Assembly: GCF_002020135.1 (NCBI RefSeq)
Contig: NZ_MPZS01000001.1
Location: forward strand, 186,001 to 250,000
Direction of reading: 5' to 3'
From: Thioclava marina
GTDB taxonomy: Bacteria > Pseudomonadota > Alphaproteobacteria > Rhodobacterales > Rhodobacteraceae
DNA: 64,000 nt
Shown: in pieces, positions 38,270 to 47,182 of the stretch
Position numbering within the stretch: the stretch's first letter is position 1
Layout of the letters: each line of letters begins with the position of its first letter
Notes under the pieces: generated by a model
Seen by the model: the letters and a program-made list of their open reading frames with translations, nothing else
Databases searched by the model: none
What the model was told of the DNA's origin: nothing
Translations under genes and position numbers: made by a program

Positions 38270-39910
38270 TCAGGCCCCGTGATCGTCGAGGCGCAAAATG
38301 CTTGGCTGCCACGGGCCCAGATGCAGCGTGTGATCGGGCATCGGACGGATCGAGCCCAGCTCACCCGCGATCGTCACCCAGTTGCCCGGCGGCACGGTCG
38401 CATTCACCGGCTGGTCGGACAGGTTGAAATAGCAAAGGATCGTCTCGTCCTCGTTCTTGCGGGTGAAGACGAAGAGATCCCCCGAACAATACATGTCCTC
38501 CATCGCCCCCTTGCGCAGCACCTCGTGGTTGCGCCGGAACGCGATGGCGCGACGGTAGTGATGCAAAAGCGAGGCGGGGTCATGTTCGGCCACGTCGGCG
38601 GCGATGTTGTGATGAACCGAGGGCACCGGAAGCCAGGGCCGCGCCTGCGAGAAGCCGCCATATGCCGCGTCGCGCTCCCAGACCATCGGCGTCCGGCACC
38701 CGTCGCGGCCCTTGAACTCGGGCCAGAATTCGATGCCATAGGGGTCTTGCAGATCCTCGAAGGCCAGTTCGGCCTCGGGCAGGCCCAGCTCCTCGCCCTG
38801 ATAGAGGCAGAGCGAGCCGCGCAGGCACATCATCAGCGTCGTATAAAGCCGCGCGGCCGCAGGTGTCAGGTGCCAGCGCGAGATATGGCGCTCGACATCG
38901 TGGTTCGAATAGGCCCAGCAAACCCAACCATCCTTCGCCACCTCATCGACCTTCTCGAACACCGCCTTGAAATAGCGTGCATCGAGCGGCGCGTGCCCGG
39001 ACAGAAGCTCGAAGGCGTAGGACATCTGCATCTTGTCGCTGCCCGAAGTGTATTCGCCGAGGATCTCCAGCCCGCGTTGGCTGTCGCCCACCTCACCCAC
39101 GGCGGCTGCGTTGTAATTGTTCATCAACGTGCGCAGCTTGCGCAGGAAACGCAGGTTCTCGGGGTTGTTCTTGTCGTAGATATGGCGCTGGTGATTGTAG
39201 GGGTTCACCTTGGGGGCGGTCTGGTCGTTGCGCTCCTCGGGCGGCAGCGGAGGATTGTCACGCAACTCCTTGTCGTGCATGTAAAAATTGATCGTGTCGA
39301 GGCGGAACCCATCGACGCCCCGCTCCAGCCAGAACTTCGCGACGTTCAACAGCTCCTGCTGTACTTCGGGGTTGTGGAAGTTCAGGTCGGGCTGCGAGAC
39401 GAGGAAGTTGTGCATGTAATATTGCTCGCGCCGGCCATCCCAGTGCCAGCCCGGACCGCCGAAGATCGACAGCCAGTTGTTGGGCGGCGTGCCGTCGGGT
39501 TTGGGGTCGGCCCAGACATACCAGTCGGCCTTGGGGTTGTCGCGGCTCGACCGGCTCTCCTGGAACCACGGGTGCTGGTCCGAGGTATGCGACAGCACGA
39601 GGTCGATCATCACTTTCAGCCCCAGCGCATGGGCCGTCGCGATCACCTGGTCGAAATCGGCGAGATTGCCGAATAGCGGATCGACATCGCAGTAATCGGC
39701 CACGTCATAGCCGAAATCCTTCATCGGAGAGGTGAAGAACGGCGAGATCCAGACCGCATCCGCGCCCAGCGAGGCCACATGCGGCAGCCGCCGGACGATC
39801 CCCAGCAGATCGCCCACCCCATCATTGTTGCTGTCTTGGAAACTACGCGGATAGATCTGGTAGATCACCGCTCCGCGCCACCATTCTTCTGTCTTCGTGA
39901 GAGAATTCAT
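38270..39910 (-). CDS. aglA: Alpha-glucosidase AglA (GH13)
   Basis: The 546-residue enzyme belongs to the GH13 oligo-1,6-glucosidase/alpha-glucosidase group. It starts WWRGAVIYQIYPRSFQDSN and has the catalytic nucleophile D205 (GFRLDTINF), acid/base E273 (VGEVGD) and transition-state D338 (YSNHD). No signal peptide is present, so it acts in the cytoplasm on imported sugars such as maltose, sucrose or trehalose. I chose ATG 39910, which overlaps the aglG stop as TGATG; a TTG codon just upstream also opens the frame. Confidence 0.93.
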   Translation of the reverse strand: MNSLTKTEEWWRGAVIYQIYPRSFQDSNNDGVGDLLGIVRRLPHVASLGADAVWISPFFTSPMKDFGYDVADYCDVDPLFGNLADFDQVIATAHALGLKVMIDLVLSHTSDQHPWFQESRSSRDNPKADWYVWADPKPDGTPPNNWLSIFGGPGWHWDGRREQYYMHNFLVSQPDLNFHNPEVQQELLNVAKFWLERGVDGFRLDTINFYMHDKELRDNPPLPPEERNDQTAPKVNPYNHQRHIYDKNNPENLRFLRKLRTLMNNYNAAAVGEVGDSQRGLEILGEYTSGSDKMQMSYAFELLSGHAPLDARYFKAVFEKVDEVAKDGWVCWAYSNHDVERHISRWHLTPAAARLYTTLMMCLRGSLCLYQGEELGLPEAELAFEDLQDPYGIEFWPEFKGRDGCRTPMVWERDAAYGGFSQARPWLPVPSVHHNIAADVAEHDPASLLHHYRRAIAFRRNHEVLRKGAMEDMYCSGDLFVFTRKNEDETILCYFNLSDQPVNATVPPGNWVTIAGELGSIRPMPDHTLHLGPWQPSILRLDDHGA

Positions 39911-41064
39911 CAACCACCTTTAACCGAACCCGCCAGCAGACCGCGGACGAGATATTTCTGCATTGCAAAGAAGACCCCGAGCGGAACCGCGATCGACACG
40001 AAGGCGGCGGCGGCCAGAATGCCCCAGTCCCCTCCGCGAGACCCCAGCAGGTCGTCGGCGATCTTCACTGTCATCACCTTGGTCTGATCGTTGGCCGGCA
40101 GGAACACCTTGGCGACAAGAAGATCGTTCCAGACCCACAGGAATTGGAAGATTGCAAAAGAAGCGAGCGCCGGGAATGACAAAGGCAGCACGATCTTCAT
40201 GAAAATCTGGAAATCCGTGGCCCCGTCGACCTTTGCGCTCTCGATGATGTCGCGCGGCAGACCCACCATGTAATTGCGCAACAGATAGATCGCGAGCGGA
40301 AGGCCGAACCCGGTATGGGCCAGCCAGATGCCCACGAAACTCTGCCCGATCCCCACATCCTGATGGAGCCGCAAAAGCGGCACCAGCGCGAGTTGCAACG
40401 GCACCACCAGCAATCCAACGACCGCCGCGATCAAAAGCCCGCGCCCGGGAAATTCCATCCAGGCCAGCGCATAGGCCGCGAAGGCTGCAACGAGGATCGG
40501 GATGATCGTGGCCGGGATCGTCACCGTGAGCGTATTGAGAAAGGCCTGCCCCATCCCGTCCGAGAACAGAACCTGCCTGTAATTGGAAAGGGTGAAGGCC
40601 GGCGGCATGTCGGCCACGAAATAGACGCGCGGGCCGGAGCCCTCGAAGCTCGTGCTCGACGTCACCTCATAGGCGCCATCGGCGTTCACCGTCATCGTGC
40701 CCGCCTCGGTCTGCGCCGTCTCTCCCGCCTTGTAGGCGCCCGGCTTGATGCCCGAGGTCCCGAAGGCCACGATTTTCGCCCCCGGCTTCAGATCCCTTGC
40801 ATTCTGGCCATCCGTCAGCAGGTTGCCGCTGAGAACGTAGGCCCCGTCCGCCTGTGTCTCGCCCTCGCCCGGGATCCGGTCGCGGAAGGCCTTTTCGACC
40901 GGGAAGGCCGACTCCCACCAGCCCGACTGGCTGATCTGATCGGTGGTGCGAAAGGAGCTCACCAGCAGACCCACCGTCGGGATCAGCCAGAGCACGACCA
41001 TGAGAGCGACCGAGATATGAACCGCCCAGGTCAGGCGCGATTTCTGCCCCGCGATGGAAGCCAT
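39910..41064 (-). CDS. aglG: Alpha-glucoside ABC transporter permease AglG
   Basis: The 384-residue permease is MalG-like, with about six membrane helices and the EAA loop IIESAKVDGATDFQIFMKIVLP that docks on AglK. Between the first helix and the core lies a large soluble insert (about residues 40-165), giving a periplasmic loop much longer than in E. coli MalG; AglG proteins are known to be long. Both ends overlap neighbours by one base (TGATG), so translation in the operon is tightly coupled. Confidence 0.92.
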   Translation of the reverse strand: MASIAGQKSRLTWAVHISVALMVVLWLIPTVGLLVSSFRTTDQISQSGWWESAFPVEKAFRDRIPGEGETQADGAYVLSGNLLTDGQNARDLKPGAKIVAFGTSGIKPGAYKAGETAQTEAGTMTVNADGAYEVTSSTSFEGSGPRVYFVADMPPAFTLSNYRQVLFSDGMGQAFLNTLTVTIPATIIPILVAAFAAYALAWMEFPGRGLLIAAVVGLLVVPLQLALVPLLRLHQDVGIGQSFVGIWLAHTGFGLPLAIYLLRNYMVGLPRDIIESAKVDGATDFQIFMKIVLPLSFPALASFAIFQFLWVWNDLLVAKVFLPANDQTKVMTVKIADDLLGSRGGDWGILAAAAFVSIAVPLGVFFAMQKYLVRGLLAGSVKGG

Positions 41065-42041
41065 CAGCGCATCTCCTTTCGGGCCTGAATGATGTTCCAG
41101 ATCATCACCGGCAGCACGATGATCATGATCACGAAGGCCACCGCCGTGGCCCGCCCGTCATCGCGGAACATGTAGCTCATCATGTAGCTCGGCAGGATCT
41201 GCGTGCCGAAATTCCCGCCCGTCGTCGCGTAGACGATATCGAAGACCTTCAGCACGAGAATGGTGATCGTCGTCCAGACAACCACGATCGTCGGCATGAT
41301 CTGCGGCACCTTGATCTTGAAGAACAGCTGGAACGGGTTCGCCCCGTCCAGCACCGCCGCCTCGACCGTTTCCTCGGGAATGCCGCGCAACGCCGCCGAG
41401 AGGATCACCATCGCAAACCCGGTCTGGATCCAGATCAGGATCACCATCAGGAAGAAGTTGTTCCAAAACGGGATCTGCAAGGGATCGAGCGGCTGGAGGT
41501 GGAAGGCGTCACGGATCGCGTTGATCAAACCGATCTGAGGATTGTTCGCATAGACGAATTTCCAGATCAGCGAAGCGCCCACGAAGGAAATCGCCATCGG
41601 CATGAAAATCAGCGATTTCGCGATATTGCCCCATTTGATCCGGTCGGTGAGCTGGGCCGCCATCAGCCCGAAGAAGGTGGCGAGCGCCGGCACCACCAGC
41701 ACCCACAGGAAGTTGTTGAAGACCGCCTGCCGGAACGTGTCATCAGCGGCGAGCTTCTGGTAATTGCCCAGCCCGATGAACTCCGTCCCGTTGCGATTGA
41801 AGAGCGAGCGCCAGAACGAGCCGACCACCGGATAGGCGAGATAGAGCCCCAGCGCCGCGATCGCGGGAAACAGGAACAACCAGGGGCGCACCATATTCGC
41901 ACGGTTGATGTTGCGGCCCGGATCGGCTCCGCGCGGCGGGAAGATGACTTTGTCGAGCACGAGGTTGGAGGCGTAGAAATAGGCGATGCAGCCGCCAACC
42001 CCGAGCGCGATCGTGATGATCCCTTGCAAGATCGGTGACAT
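41064..42041 (-). CDS. aglF: Alpha-glucoside ABC transporter permease AglF
   Basis: The 325-residue MalF-like permease has about seven or eight hydrophobic segments and the EAA loop ETVEAAVLDGANPFQLFFKI. I chose ATG 42041 (MSPILQGIITIALG), which follows a GGGAGGGG ribosome site. A longer upstream frame would run through the intergenic stem-loop into aglE and is not credible. It pairs with AglG in the membrane. Confidence 0.92.
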   Translation of the reverse strand: MSPILQGIITIALGVGGCIAYFYASNLVLDKVIFPPRGADPGRNINRANMVRPWLFLFPAIAALGLYLAYPVVGSFWRSLFNRNGTEFIGLGNYQKLAADDTFRQAVFNNFLWVLVVPALATFFGLMAAQLTDRIKWGNIAKSLIFMPMAISFVGASLIWKFVYANNPQIGLINAIRDAFHLQPLDPLQIPFWNNFFLMVILIWIQTGFAMVILSAALRGIPEETVEAAVLDGANPFQLFFKIKVPQIMPTIVVVWTTITILVLKVFDIVYATTGGNFGTQILPSYMMSYMFRDDGRATAVAFVIMIIVLPVMIWNIIQARKEMR

Positions 42042-42072
42042 CTGGCCCCTCCCCGAACCGTTTACGCAAGAG

Positions 42073-42104
42073 CGCGCCCCCGGGACATGGCGTCCGGGGG
42101 CGCG
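42073..42104 (-). promoter_or_regulatory. GC-rich stem-loop between aglE and aglF
   Basis: A 13-bp stem GTCCGGGGGCGCG / CGCGCCCCCGGGAC with one bulged base and a short loop lies in the 70-bp gap after the binding-protein gene. It has no T-run. In mal-type operons such structures stabilise the binding-protein message or cause partial termination, raising AglE over the permeases. That role is inferred here. Confidence 0.6.
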
Positions 42105-42111
42105 ACCTGTC

Positions 42112-43476
42112 TTACTTCTCGATGCTGTCCCAGCGCTTCTGGACCGCGTCGGCCGCTTCCTGCGCGGTCTCGTCGCCGGTGGTGTAGGCCACCATAGCCT
42201 TCCAGAACGCATCCGTTCCGATCTCGCCCGGCATCTGGTCGGAACCGTCGAAGCGGAAGGTGGTCGCATCCAGCAGGATCTTGTTCATGTTACGCTGAAC
42301 GTCATTGGCGAAGGCCGCGAGGTTGACGTTCTTGTTCGGCGTAAGGAAGCCCGACTGCGCCATCCAGATCTCGGATGCGATCGGGGTCTCGAGGAACTTG
42401 ATGAAGGCCTCTGCGGCCTTGCTGTCCTTGGTGATGCCGAACATCGTGCCCGCGCCGAGCACCGGCTTGCCGAGATCCTTGCCCTCGTAGGCCGGGAAAT
42501 AGAAGAAATTCACGTCCGAGCCCACCTTGGTGCCTTCGGGGAAGAAGGTCGGGATGAAGCTCGCCTGCTTGTGCATGTAGCATTTCGGCGGAAAGTCGAA
42601 GAGCCCCTTCGGACTGTCGCGGAAATCGGTCGTGGCCACCGCCTGCTCGCCCCCTTCGGCGAAACCCGGGGTCTTGGCGAACCAGCCGTAGTCCTTGATC
42701 GCGTCGACGACTTTGGGATCGTTGAACTTAAGCGCGTTCGAGACCCAGTCGTCATAGGTCTGGGGCGACTGGGTGCGCAGCATGATATCTTCGACCCAGT
42801 CGGTCGCGGGCCAGCCGGTCGCCGCCCCCGAGCCAAGCCCGATGCACCAGGGCGTGCCGCCATCGGCCTTGATCTGCTCGGTCAGCGCCTTGAGCTCCTC
42901 CATGGTCTCGGGAACCTTGTAGCCCGCTTCCTTGAAGTTCTCGGGCACATACCAGACCAGCGACTTCAGGTCCGCCTTGAAGGGGAAGGTGAAGGTCTGT
43001 TTCATGCCATCCTTGCCGGCATAGGTCGAGAGATCCTCCCAGCTCTGACCCGCGGCGTAATTGTCCTTGATCCAGGCGCCCGTGCCTTCGGGCATCGGGG
43101 TCAGGTAGCCCTGCTTGGCCAGATCGGAGGCGAGACCGGGCTGCGGGAAGACCGCGATATTCGGGGGCGTGCCGCCTTTTGCCGCGATCACGATATCCTG
43201 CTCGAAGCTTTCCGAGCCCGAATAGTCGACCTTCGCGCCGGTCGCGGCCTCGAAATAGGCCAGAACGCTTTCGAACAGCTTCTTGTCGCCACCCGTCCAC
43301 GGACCCGTGATGGTGAGCGTCTTGCCGCTCAGGTCATTGTCCTTGGCGAATTGATCATAACTGGCCCAGTCGAAGCGATCGGGCTCGCTCCCCGGTTTGA
43401 ACGTGAGCTCCTGCGCCGAGGCGAGCCCCGCCGACAGCGCCAGCGCCGCGATGCCAAGCATCAGATGTTTGGTCAT
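42112..43476 (-). CDS. aglE: Alpha-glucoside ABC transporter substrate-binding protein AglE
   Basis: The 454-residue protein has a signal peptide (KHLMLGIAALALSAGLASAQ, cleavage near residue 22), so it is periplasmic. It has the family-1 extracellular binding-protein pattern, including GKTLTITGPWTGGDKKLFESV and the C-terminal AAEAFIKFLETP. ATG 43476 is preceded by GGGAGGA. It is the first gene of the agl operon and its upstream region carries operator O1. Homology to the rhizobial AglE suggests trehalose, sucrose, maltose or related glucosides as ligands. Confidence 0.92.
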   Translation of the reverse strand: MTKHLMLGIAALALSAGLASAQELTFKPGSEPDRFDWASYDQFAKDNDLSGKTLTITGPWTGGDKKLFESVLAYFEAATGAKVDYSGSESFEQDIVIAAKGGTPPNIAVFPQPGLASDLAKQGYLTPMPEGTGAWIKDNYAAGQSWEDLSTYAGKDGMKQTFTFPFKADLKSLVWYVPENFKEAGYKVPETMEELKALTEQIKADGGTPWCIGLGSGAATGWPATDWVEDIMLRTQSPQTYDDWVSNALKFNDPKVVDAIKDYGWFAKTPGFAEGGEQAVATTDFRDSPKGLFDFPPKCYMHKQASFIPTFFPEGTKVGSDVNFFYFPAYEGKDLGKPVLGAGTMFGITKDSKAAEAFIKFLETPIASEIWMAQSGFLTPNKNVNLAAFANDVQRNMNKILLDATTFRFDGSDQMPGEIGTDAFWKAMVAYTTGDETAQEAADAVQKRWDSIEK

Positions 43477-43524
43477 GAATTCCTCCCGGTATATGGCGCT
43501 TCGGACCGACACGACTCACCATGC

Positions 43525-43538
43525 CCAAAGCGCTTTGG
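43525..43538. promoter_or_regulatory. LacI-family operator O1 (aglE side)
   Basis: The perfect 14-bp palindrome CCAAAGCGCTTTGG has the central CG typical of LacI/GalR operators. It lies 49 bp before the aglE start codon, in the divergent aglE-aglR region, and is the likely AglR binding site. Confidence 0.75.
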
Positions 43539-43715
43539 ACTTGAGTGACCGTCTCAGAGCACTCACCGGATGTCAATTGTCGCGCCTCGCGCGCAAATCA
43601 ATTTCCCTTTATTTCCATAATCTTTTTCGAGACATCGTCGCCGCAACGCAGCATCCTCGTTGCCGCGCATGCAGCATTGACGGGCAAAATCCGCGCGACT
43701 AACCTCGCCTCTGAT

Positions 43716-43729
43716 CCAAAGCGGTTTGG
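43716..43729. promoter_or_regulatory. LacI-family operator O2 (aglR side)
   Basis: CCAAAGCGGTTTGG differs from O1 by one central base and ends 4 bp before the aglR ATG. It would cover the aglR ribosome site region and suggests autoregulation. O1 and O2 centres are 191 bp apart. Confidence 0.7.
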
Positions 43730-43733
43730 GGCG

Positions 43734-44765
43734 ATGAATCTCAAGACACTGGCACAAGAACTCGGGTTGTCGCCCACGACGGTGAGTCGCGCACTCAACG
43801 GCTATCCGGAAGTCTCCGAGGCCACCCGGATGCGCGTCATGAAGGCCGCCGAAGCCGCGAATTACCGCCCCAACACCCAGGCGAAACGGCTCGCCACCGG
43901 CCGCGCAATGGCGATCGGCCACATCATCCCGATCTCGACCCGCCACGAGATCGTGAACCCGGTCTTTGCCGACTTCATCGCGGGCGCAGGCGAGGTCTAT
44001 GCGCGGCGCGGCTATGACATGGTGATCACAATCGTGCCCGACGATCAGGAAGCGCGCGCCTATGCCGAACTGCGCTCGAAAGGGAATGTCGACGGGGTGC
44101 TCGTCCACGCGCCGAAGGTCGAGGATCATCGCATCGCCATGCTCGACCATCTCGGGATGCCCTTCGTGCTGCACGGGCGGGTCAGCGGGATCGAAAGCTC
44201 TTACAGCTGGGTCGATGTGAACAATGTTCGCGCCTTCACCCGCGCTACCGATTTCCTGCTCGATCTCGGGCATCGCCGGATCGCGCTGATCAACGGGATC
44301 GGCAACATGGATTTTGCCCGCAGACGGCGGCGCGGCTATGAACAGGCCCTGATGGCACGGGGGATCGCGCCCGATCCGGCGCTCATCACCGAGGGCGAGA
44401 TGACCGAGGCACAGGGCCACGATGCGGCCCGCGCGATGCTGCAATTGTCGAACCCGCCCACGGCTTTCCTCACCGCCTCGCTGCTTTCGGCGATGGGCGC
44501 GCGGCGCGGAATCGAGGAGGCGGGCCTCAAGATGGGGCGCGACATCTCTATCCTGACCCATGACGACGAGCTGGGCTATCTCAGGAACGGCACCGCCGAA
44601 GAGCCGATCTTCACCGCCACCCGCTCCTCCGTACGCGAGGCGGGGCGGCGCTGCGCGGCGCTTCTCATCGACCAGATCGAGAGCGGCGACCGCACGCCCC
44701 GTCACGAACTGATGGAGGCGGTTCTGGTGCTCGGGCAATCCACGGGCCCTGCCCCCACACGCTGA
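43734..44765 (+). CDS. aglR: LacI family transcriptional regulator AglR
   Basis: The 343-residue protein has a LacI helix-turn-helix at the very N-terminus (LKTLAQELGLSPTTVSRALN, then the hinge helix region YRPNTQAKRLATG) and a periplasmic-binding-like effector domain. I chose ATG 43734; an upstream frame would add 63 residues of unrelated AT-richer sequence. It is divergent from aglE and heads the plus-strand group with the beta-glucosidase and glucokinase genes. It probably represses the locus until a glucoside or its product binds. Confidence 0.9.
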   Translation: MNLKTLAQELGLSPTTVSRALNGYPEVSEATRMRVMKAAEAANYRPNTQAKRLATGRAMAIGHIIPISTRHEIVNPVFADFIAGAGEVYARRGYDMVITIVPDDQEARAYAELRSKGNVDGVLVHAPKVEDHRIAMLDHLGMPFVLHGRVSGIESSYSWVDVNNVRAFTRATDFLLDLGHRRIALINGIGNMDFARRRRRGYEQALMARGIAPDPALITEGEMTEAQGHDAARAMLQLSNPPTAFLTASLLSAMGARRGIEEAGLKMGRDISILTHDDELGYLRNGTAEEPIFTATRSSVREAGRRCAALLIDQIESGDRTPRHELMEAVLVLGQSTGPAPTR

Positions 44766-44773
44766 AAAACAGG

Positions 44774-46105
44774 ATGAAGATGCTTCCGAAACGCACTGAC
44801 TTTCCGAATGATTTCCTCTTCGGCACGGCAACCTCCGCCTATCAGATCGAAGGTCATGCCTTTGGCGGTGCGGGCCCCTCGCACTGGGACACCTTCGCGG
44901 CCACGCCGGGCAATGTCGTGCGCGCCGAAAACGGTGCGACGGCTTGCGATCACTATCATCGGTGGGAAGAAGATCTCGACCTGATCGCGGCGGCCGGGTT
45001 CGATTGCTATCGCTTCTCGACCTCCTGGGCGCGGGTCATGCCCGAGGGGCGCGGGGCGGTGAACGCGGAGGGCCTCGATTTCTACGACCGGCTCGTTGAC
45101 GGGATGCTGGAGCGCGGGCTCAAACCCGCCCTCACCCTCTATCACTGGGAACTGCCCGCAGCGCTTTCCGACAAGGGCGGCTGGCGCAATCGCGATATCG
45201 CCTTCTGGTTTGCCGATTTCGCGCAGGTCATCGCGGACCGGCTCGGCGACCGGATCTGGTCGGCCGCCCCGATCAACGAGCCCTGGTGCGTCAGCTGGCT
45301 GAGCCATTTCGAGGGCCATCACGCGCCCGGCCTGCGCGACATCCGCGCGACCGCCCATGCGATGCATCATGTGCTGCTCGCGCATGGGCAGGCGATCCGG
45401 GTGATGCGCGATCACGGCATGAAGAACCTCGGCGCAGTGTGCAATTTCGAGGCCTCCCTTCCAGCCGATGACAGCCCCGAGGCGCAAGCCGCCACCGCCC
45501 GCCACGACGCCTATTACAACCGCTTCTTCGTCGAGGGGATGTTCAAGCGCCGCTATCCCGAAGAGGTCATGGTCGCCTTCGCCCCCCACATGCCCGCCAA
45601 TTGGGAGGATGATTTCGCGGTGATCGGCGAGCGGCTCGACTGGTTCGGCCTCAATTACTACACCTGCAAGCGCATCGCGCCCGCAGAGGATCCCTGGCCC
45701 GCGCTGCGCGAGATCGAGGGTCCGCTGCCCAAGACCGCGATGGGCTGGGAGGTCTATCCCGAAGGCCTCCATCACTTCCTCACCCGCCTCGCGCGAGACT
45801 ATACCGGCGATCTGCCGCTCTACGTGACCGAGAACGGCATGGCCTCGCCCGATGTGATCGCAGGCGGCAAGGTCGAGGATCCGCAGCGCATCGCCTACTA
45901 CCGCGACCACCTCGCGGCGATGCGGCGGGCGATGGCCGAGGGCGTGCCGGTGAAGGGTTATTTCTGCTGGTCGCTGATGGACAATTACGAATGGGCGCTG
46001 GGTTACGAGAAACGCTTCGGCCTCGTGCATGTCGATTTCGAAACCTTGCAGCGCACCCCGAAAGCGTCCTATTTGGCATGGCAGGACGCATTGGGGAGCC
46101 GCTGA
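44774..46105 (+). CDS. GH1 family beta-glucosidase
   Basis: The 443-residue enzyme has the GH1 opening FLFGTATSAYQIEG, the acid/base Glu169 in PINEPW and the nucleophile Glu353 in YVTENG, with YFCWSLMDNYEWALGY near the end. There is no signal peptide, so it is cytoplasmic. It hydrolyses beta-glucosides such as cellobiose, complementing AglA, which cuts alpha-linkages. It lies 8 bp after aglR, and its stop overlaps glk as TGATG. Confidence 0.93.
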   Translation: MKMLPKRTDFPNDFLFGTATSAYQIEGHAFGGAGPSHWDTFAATPGNVVRAENGATACDHYHRWEEDLDLIAAAGFDCYRFSTSWARVMPEGRGAVNAEGLDFYDRLVDGMLERGLKPALTLYHWELPAALSDKGGWRNRDIAFWFADFAQVIADRLGDRIWSAAPINEPWCVSWLSHFEGHHAPGLRDIRATAHAMHHVLLAHGQAIRVMRDHGMKNLGAVCNFEASLPADDSPEAQAATARHDAYYNRFFVEGMFKRRYPEEVMVAFAPHMPANWEDDFAVIGERLDWFGLNYYTCKRIAPAEDPWPALREIEGPLPKTAMGWEVYPEGLHHFLTRLARDYTGDLPLYVTENGMASPDVIAGGKVEDPQRIAYYRDHLAAMRRAMAEGVPVKGYFCWSLMDNYEWALGYEKRFGLVHVDFETLQRTPKASYLAWQDALGSR

Positions 46106-47064
46106 TGAGCGAACAGATCACGTTGCTGGCCGATATCGGCGGCACCAATACACGTGTCGCCATGGCCCGCGACGGCGTGCTTTGCCCCGAGACGATCCGC
46201 CGATATGCCAACAAGGGGCGAGCATCTCTCGAGGCGATCCTCGCCGATTACCTGCAAGAGGAAGACTGCGATCAGCCGCTGGCGGGCGCCTGTGTCGCCG
46301 CTGCAGGCCCGGTGCGAGACAATCGCGCCGAGATGACGAACCTCTCCTGGGTGATCGAGGCCGAAAATATCGCGGCACTCACACGGGCCGGTCAGGTTTT
46401 CGTGCTCAACGACCTTCAGGCGCAGGGTCATGCGCTGGGGTATCTCGCCCCCGGGGCGATCCTCCCGATCCTGCCCGGCGAACCCGCGCGCGAGGGCTCG
46501 GCCCGGCTCGTCGTCGGTATCGGGACCGGGTTCAACGCAGCGCCCGTGCATGAGGGCCCCGGTGGCCGCGTCGTGCCGCCCTCGGAAGCGGGTCACACCA
46601 CGATGCCCTGCACCACGGAGGCCGATTTCGCCCTCAAGACCTATCTCGAGGCGAAACACGCCTTCGCCAGCGTCGAACACGTCGTCGCGGGGCGCGGGTT
46701 GGAGCGGATCTATGCCTACCTCAAGGGCGAGGAGGACGCGACCACGCCCGGCGAGCAGATCCTGTCTCTGATCGAGGCGGGGGACGAAACCGCCGTCGCC
46801 GCGGGCCGCACCTTCGTGCAGATGCTGGGTAAAGTGGTGGGGGATCTGGCGCTGACCCACCTGCCCTTTGGCGGGATCTACCTGATCGGCGGCGCCGCGC
46901 GCGGGGTGGTGCCGTGGCTCGAGCCCTTCGGTTTCGCCCAGGCTATGCAGGCCAAGGGCCGCTTCTCCGAGTTCCTGCGGGCCTTCCCGGTCTCGGTGAT
47001 CGAGGATGACTATGCCGCGCTTCACGGCTGCGCCGCCTTCCTCAAGGCGCGGCTGTCGCAATAA
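46105..47064 (+). CDS. glk: Glucokinase
   Basis: The 319-residue protein is a proteobacterial-type glucokinase. It has the phosphate-1 motif LLADIGGTNTRVAMA, a glucose-binding region around FVLNDLQAQGHALGYL, the phosphate-2 motif VVGIGTGFNAA, and the conserved EAGHTTMP and YLIGGAARGVV. It phosphorylates glucose released by AglA and the beta-glucosidase, completing the pathway into central metabolism. It is the last gene of the aglR unit. Confidence 0.94.
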   Translation: MSEQITLLADIGGTNTRVAMARDGVLCPETIRRYANKGRASLEAILADYLQEEDCDQPLAGACVAAAGPVRDNRAEMTNLSWVIEAENIAALTRAGQVFVLNDLQAQGHALGYLAPGAILPILPGEPAREGSARLVVGIGTGFNAAPVHEGPGGRVVPPSEAGHTTMPCTTEADFALKTYLEAKHAFASVEHVVAGRGLERIYAYLKGEEDATTPGEQILSLIEAGDETAVAAGRTFVQMLGKVVGDLALTHLPFGGIYLIGGAARGVVPWLEPFGFAQAMQAKGRFSEFLRAFPVSVIEDDYAALHGCAAFLKARLSQ

Positions 47065-47140
47065 GCCCGCCCGCGTCAAACCTATTTTAACGGCTCGGCT
47101 CTAAGCCTCTTTCTCGACAGTTGTTGAAAAGAGGTTTGCG

Positions 47141-47182
47141 ATGCGTCCGTACCCCCTCCCGCAGCGGGCGGCCCGTGCATGA
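47141..47182 (+). other. Possible 13-codon leader ORF before the STAS gene
   Basis: An ATG at 47141 has a strong AAAAGAGG ribosome site six bases away. It opens a 13-codon frame whose stop overlaps the ATG of the STAS gene (ATGA at 47179). The STAS gene itself has only a weak ribosome site, so this leader could feed ribosomes to it. It may be a chance frame. Confidence 0.4.
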
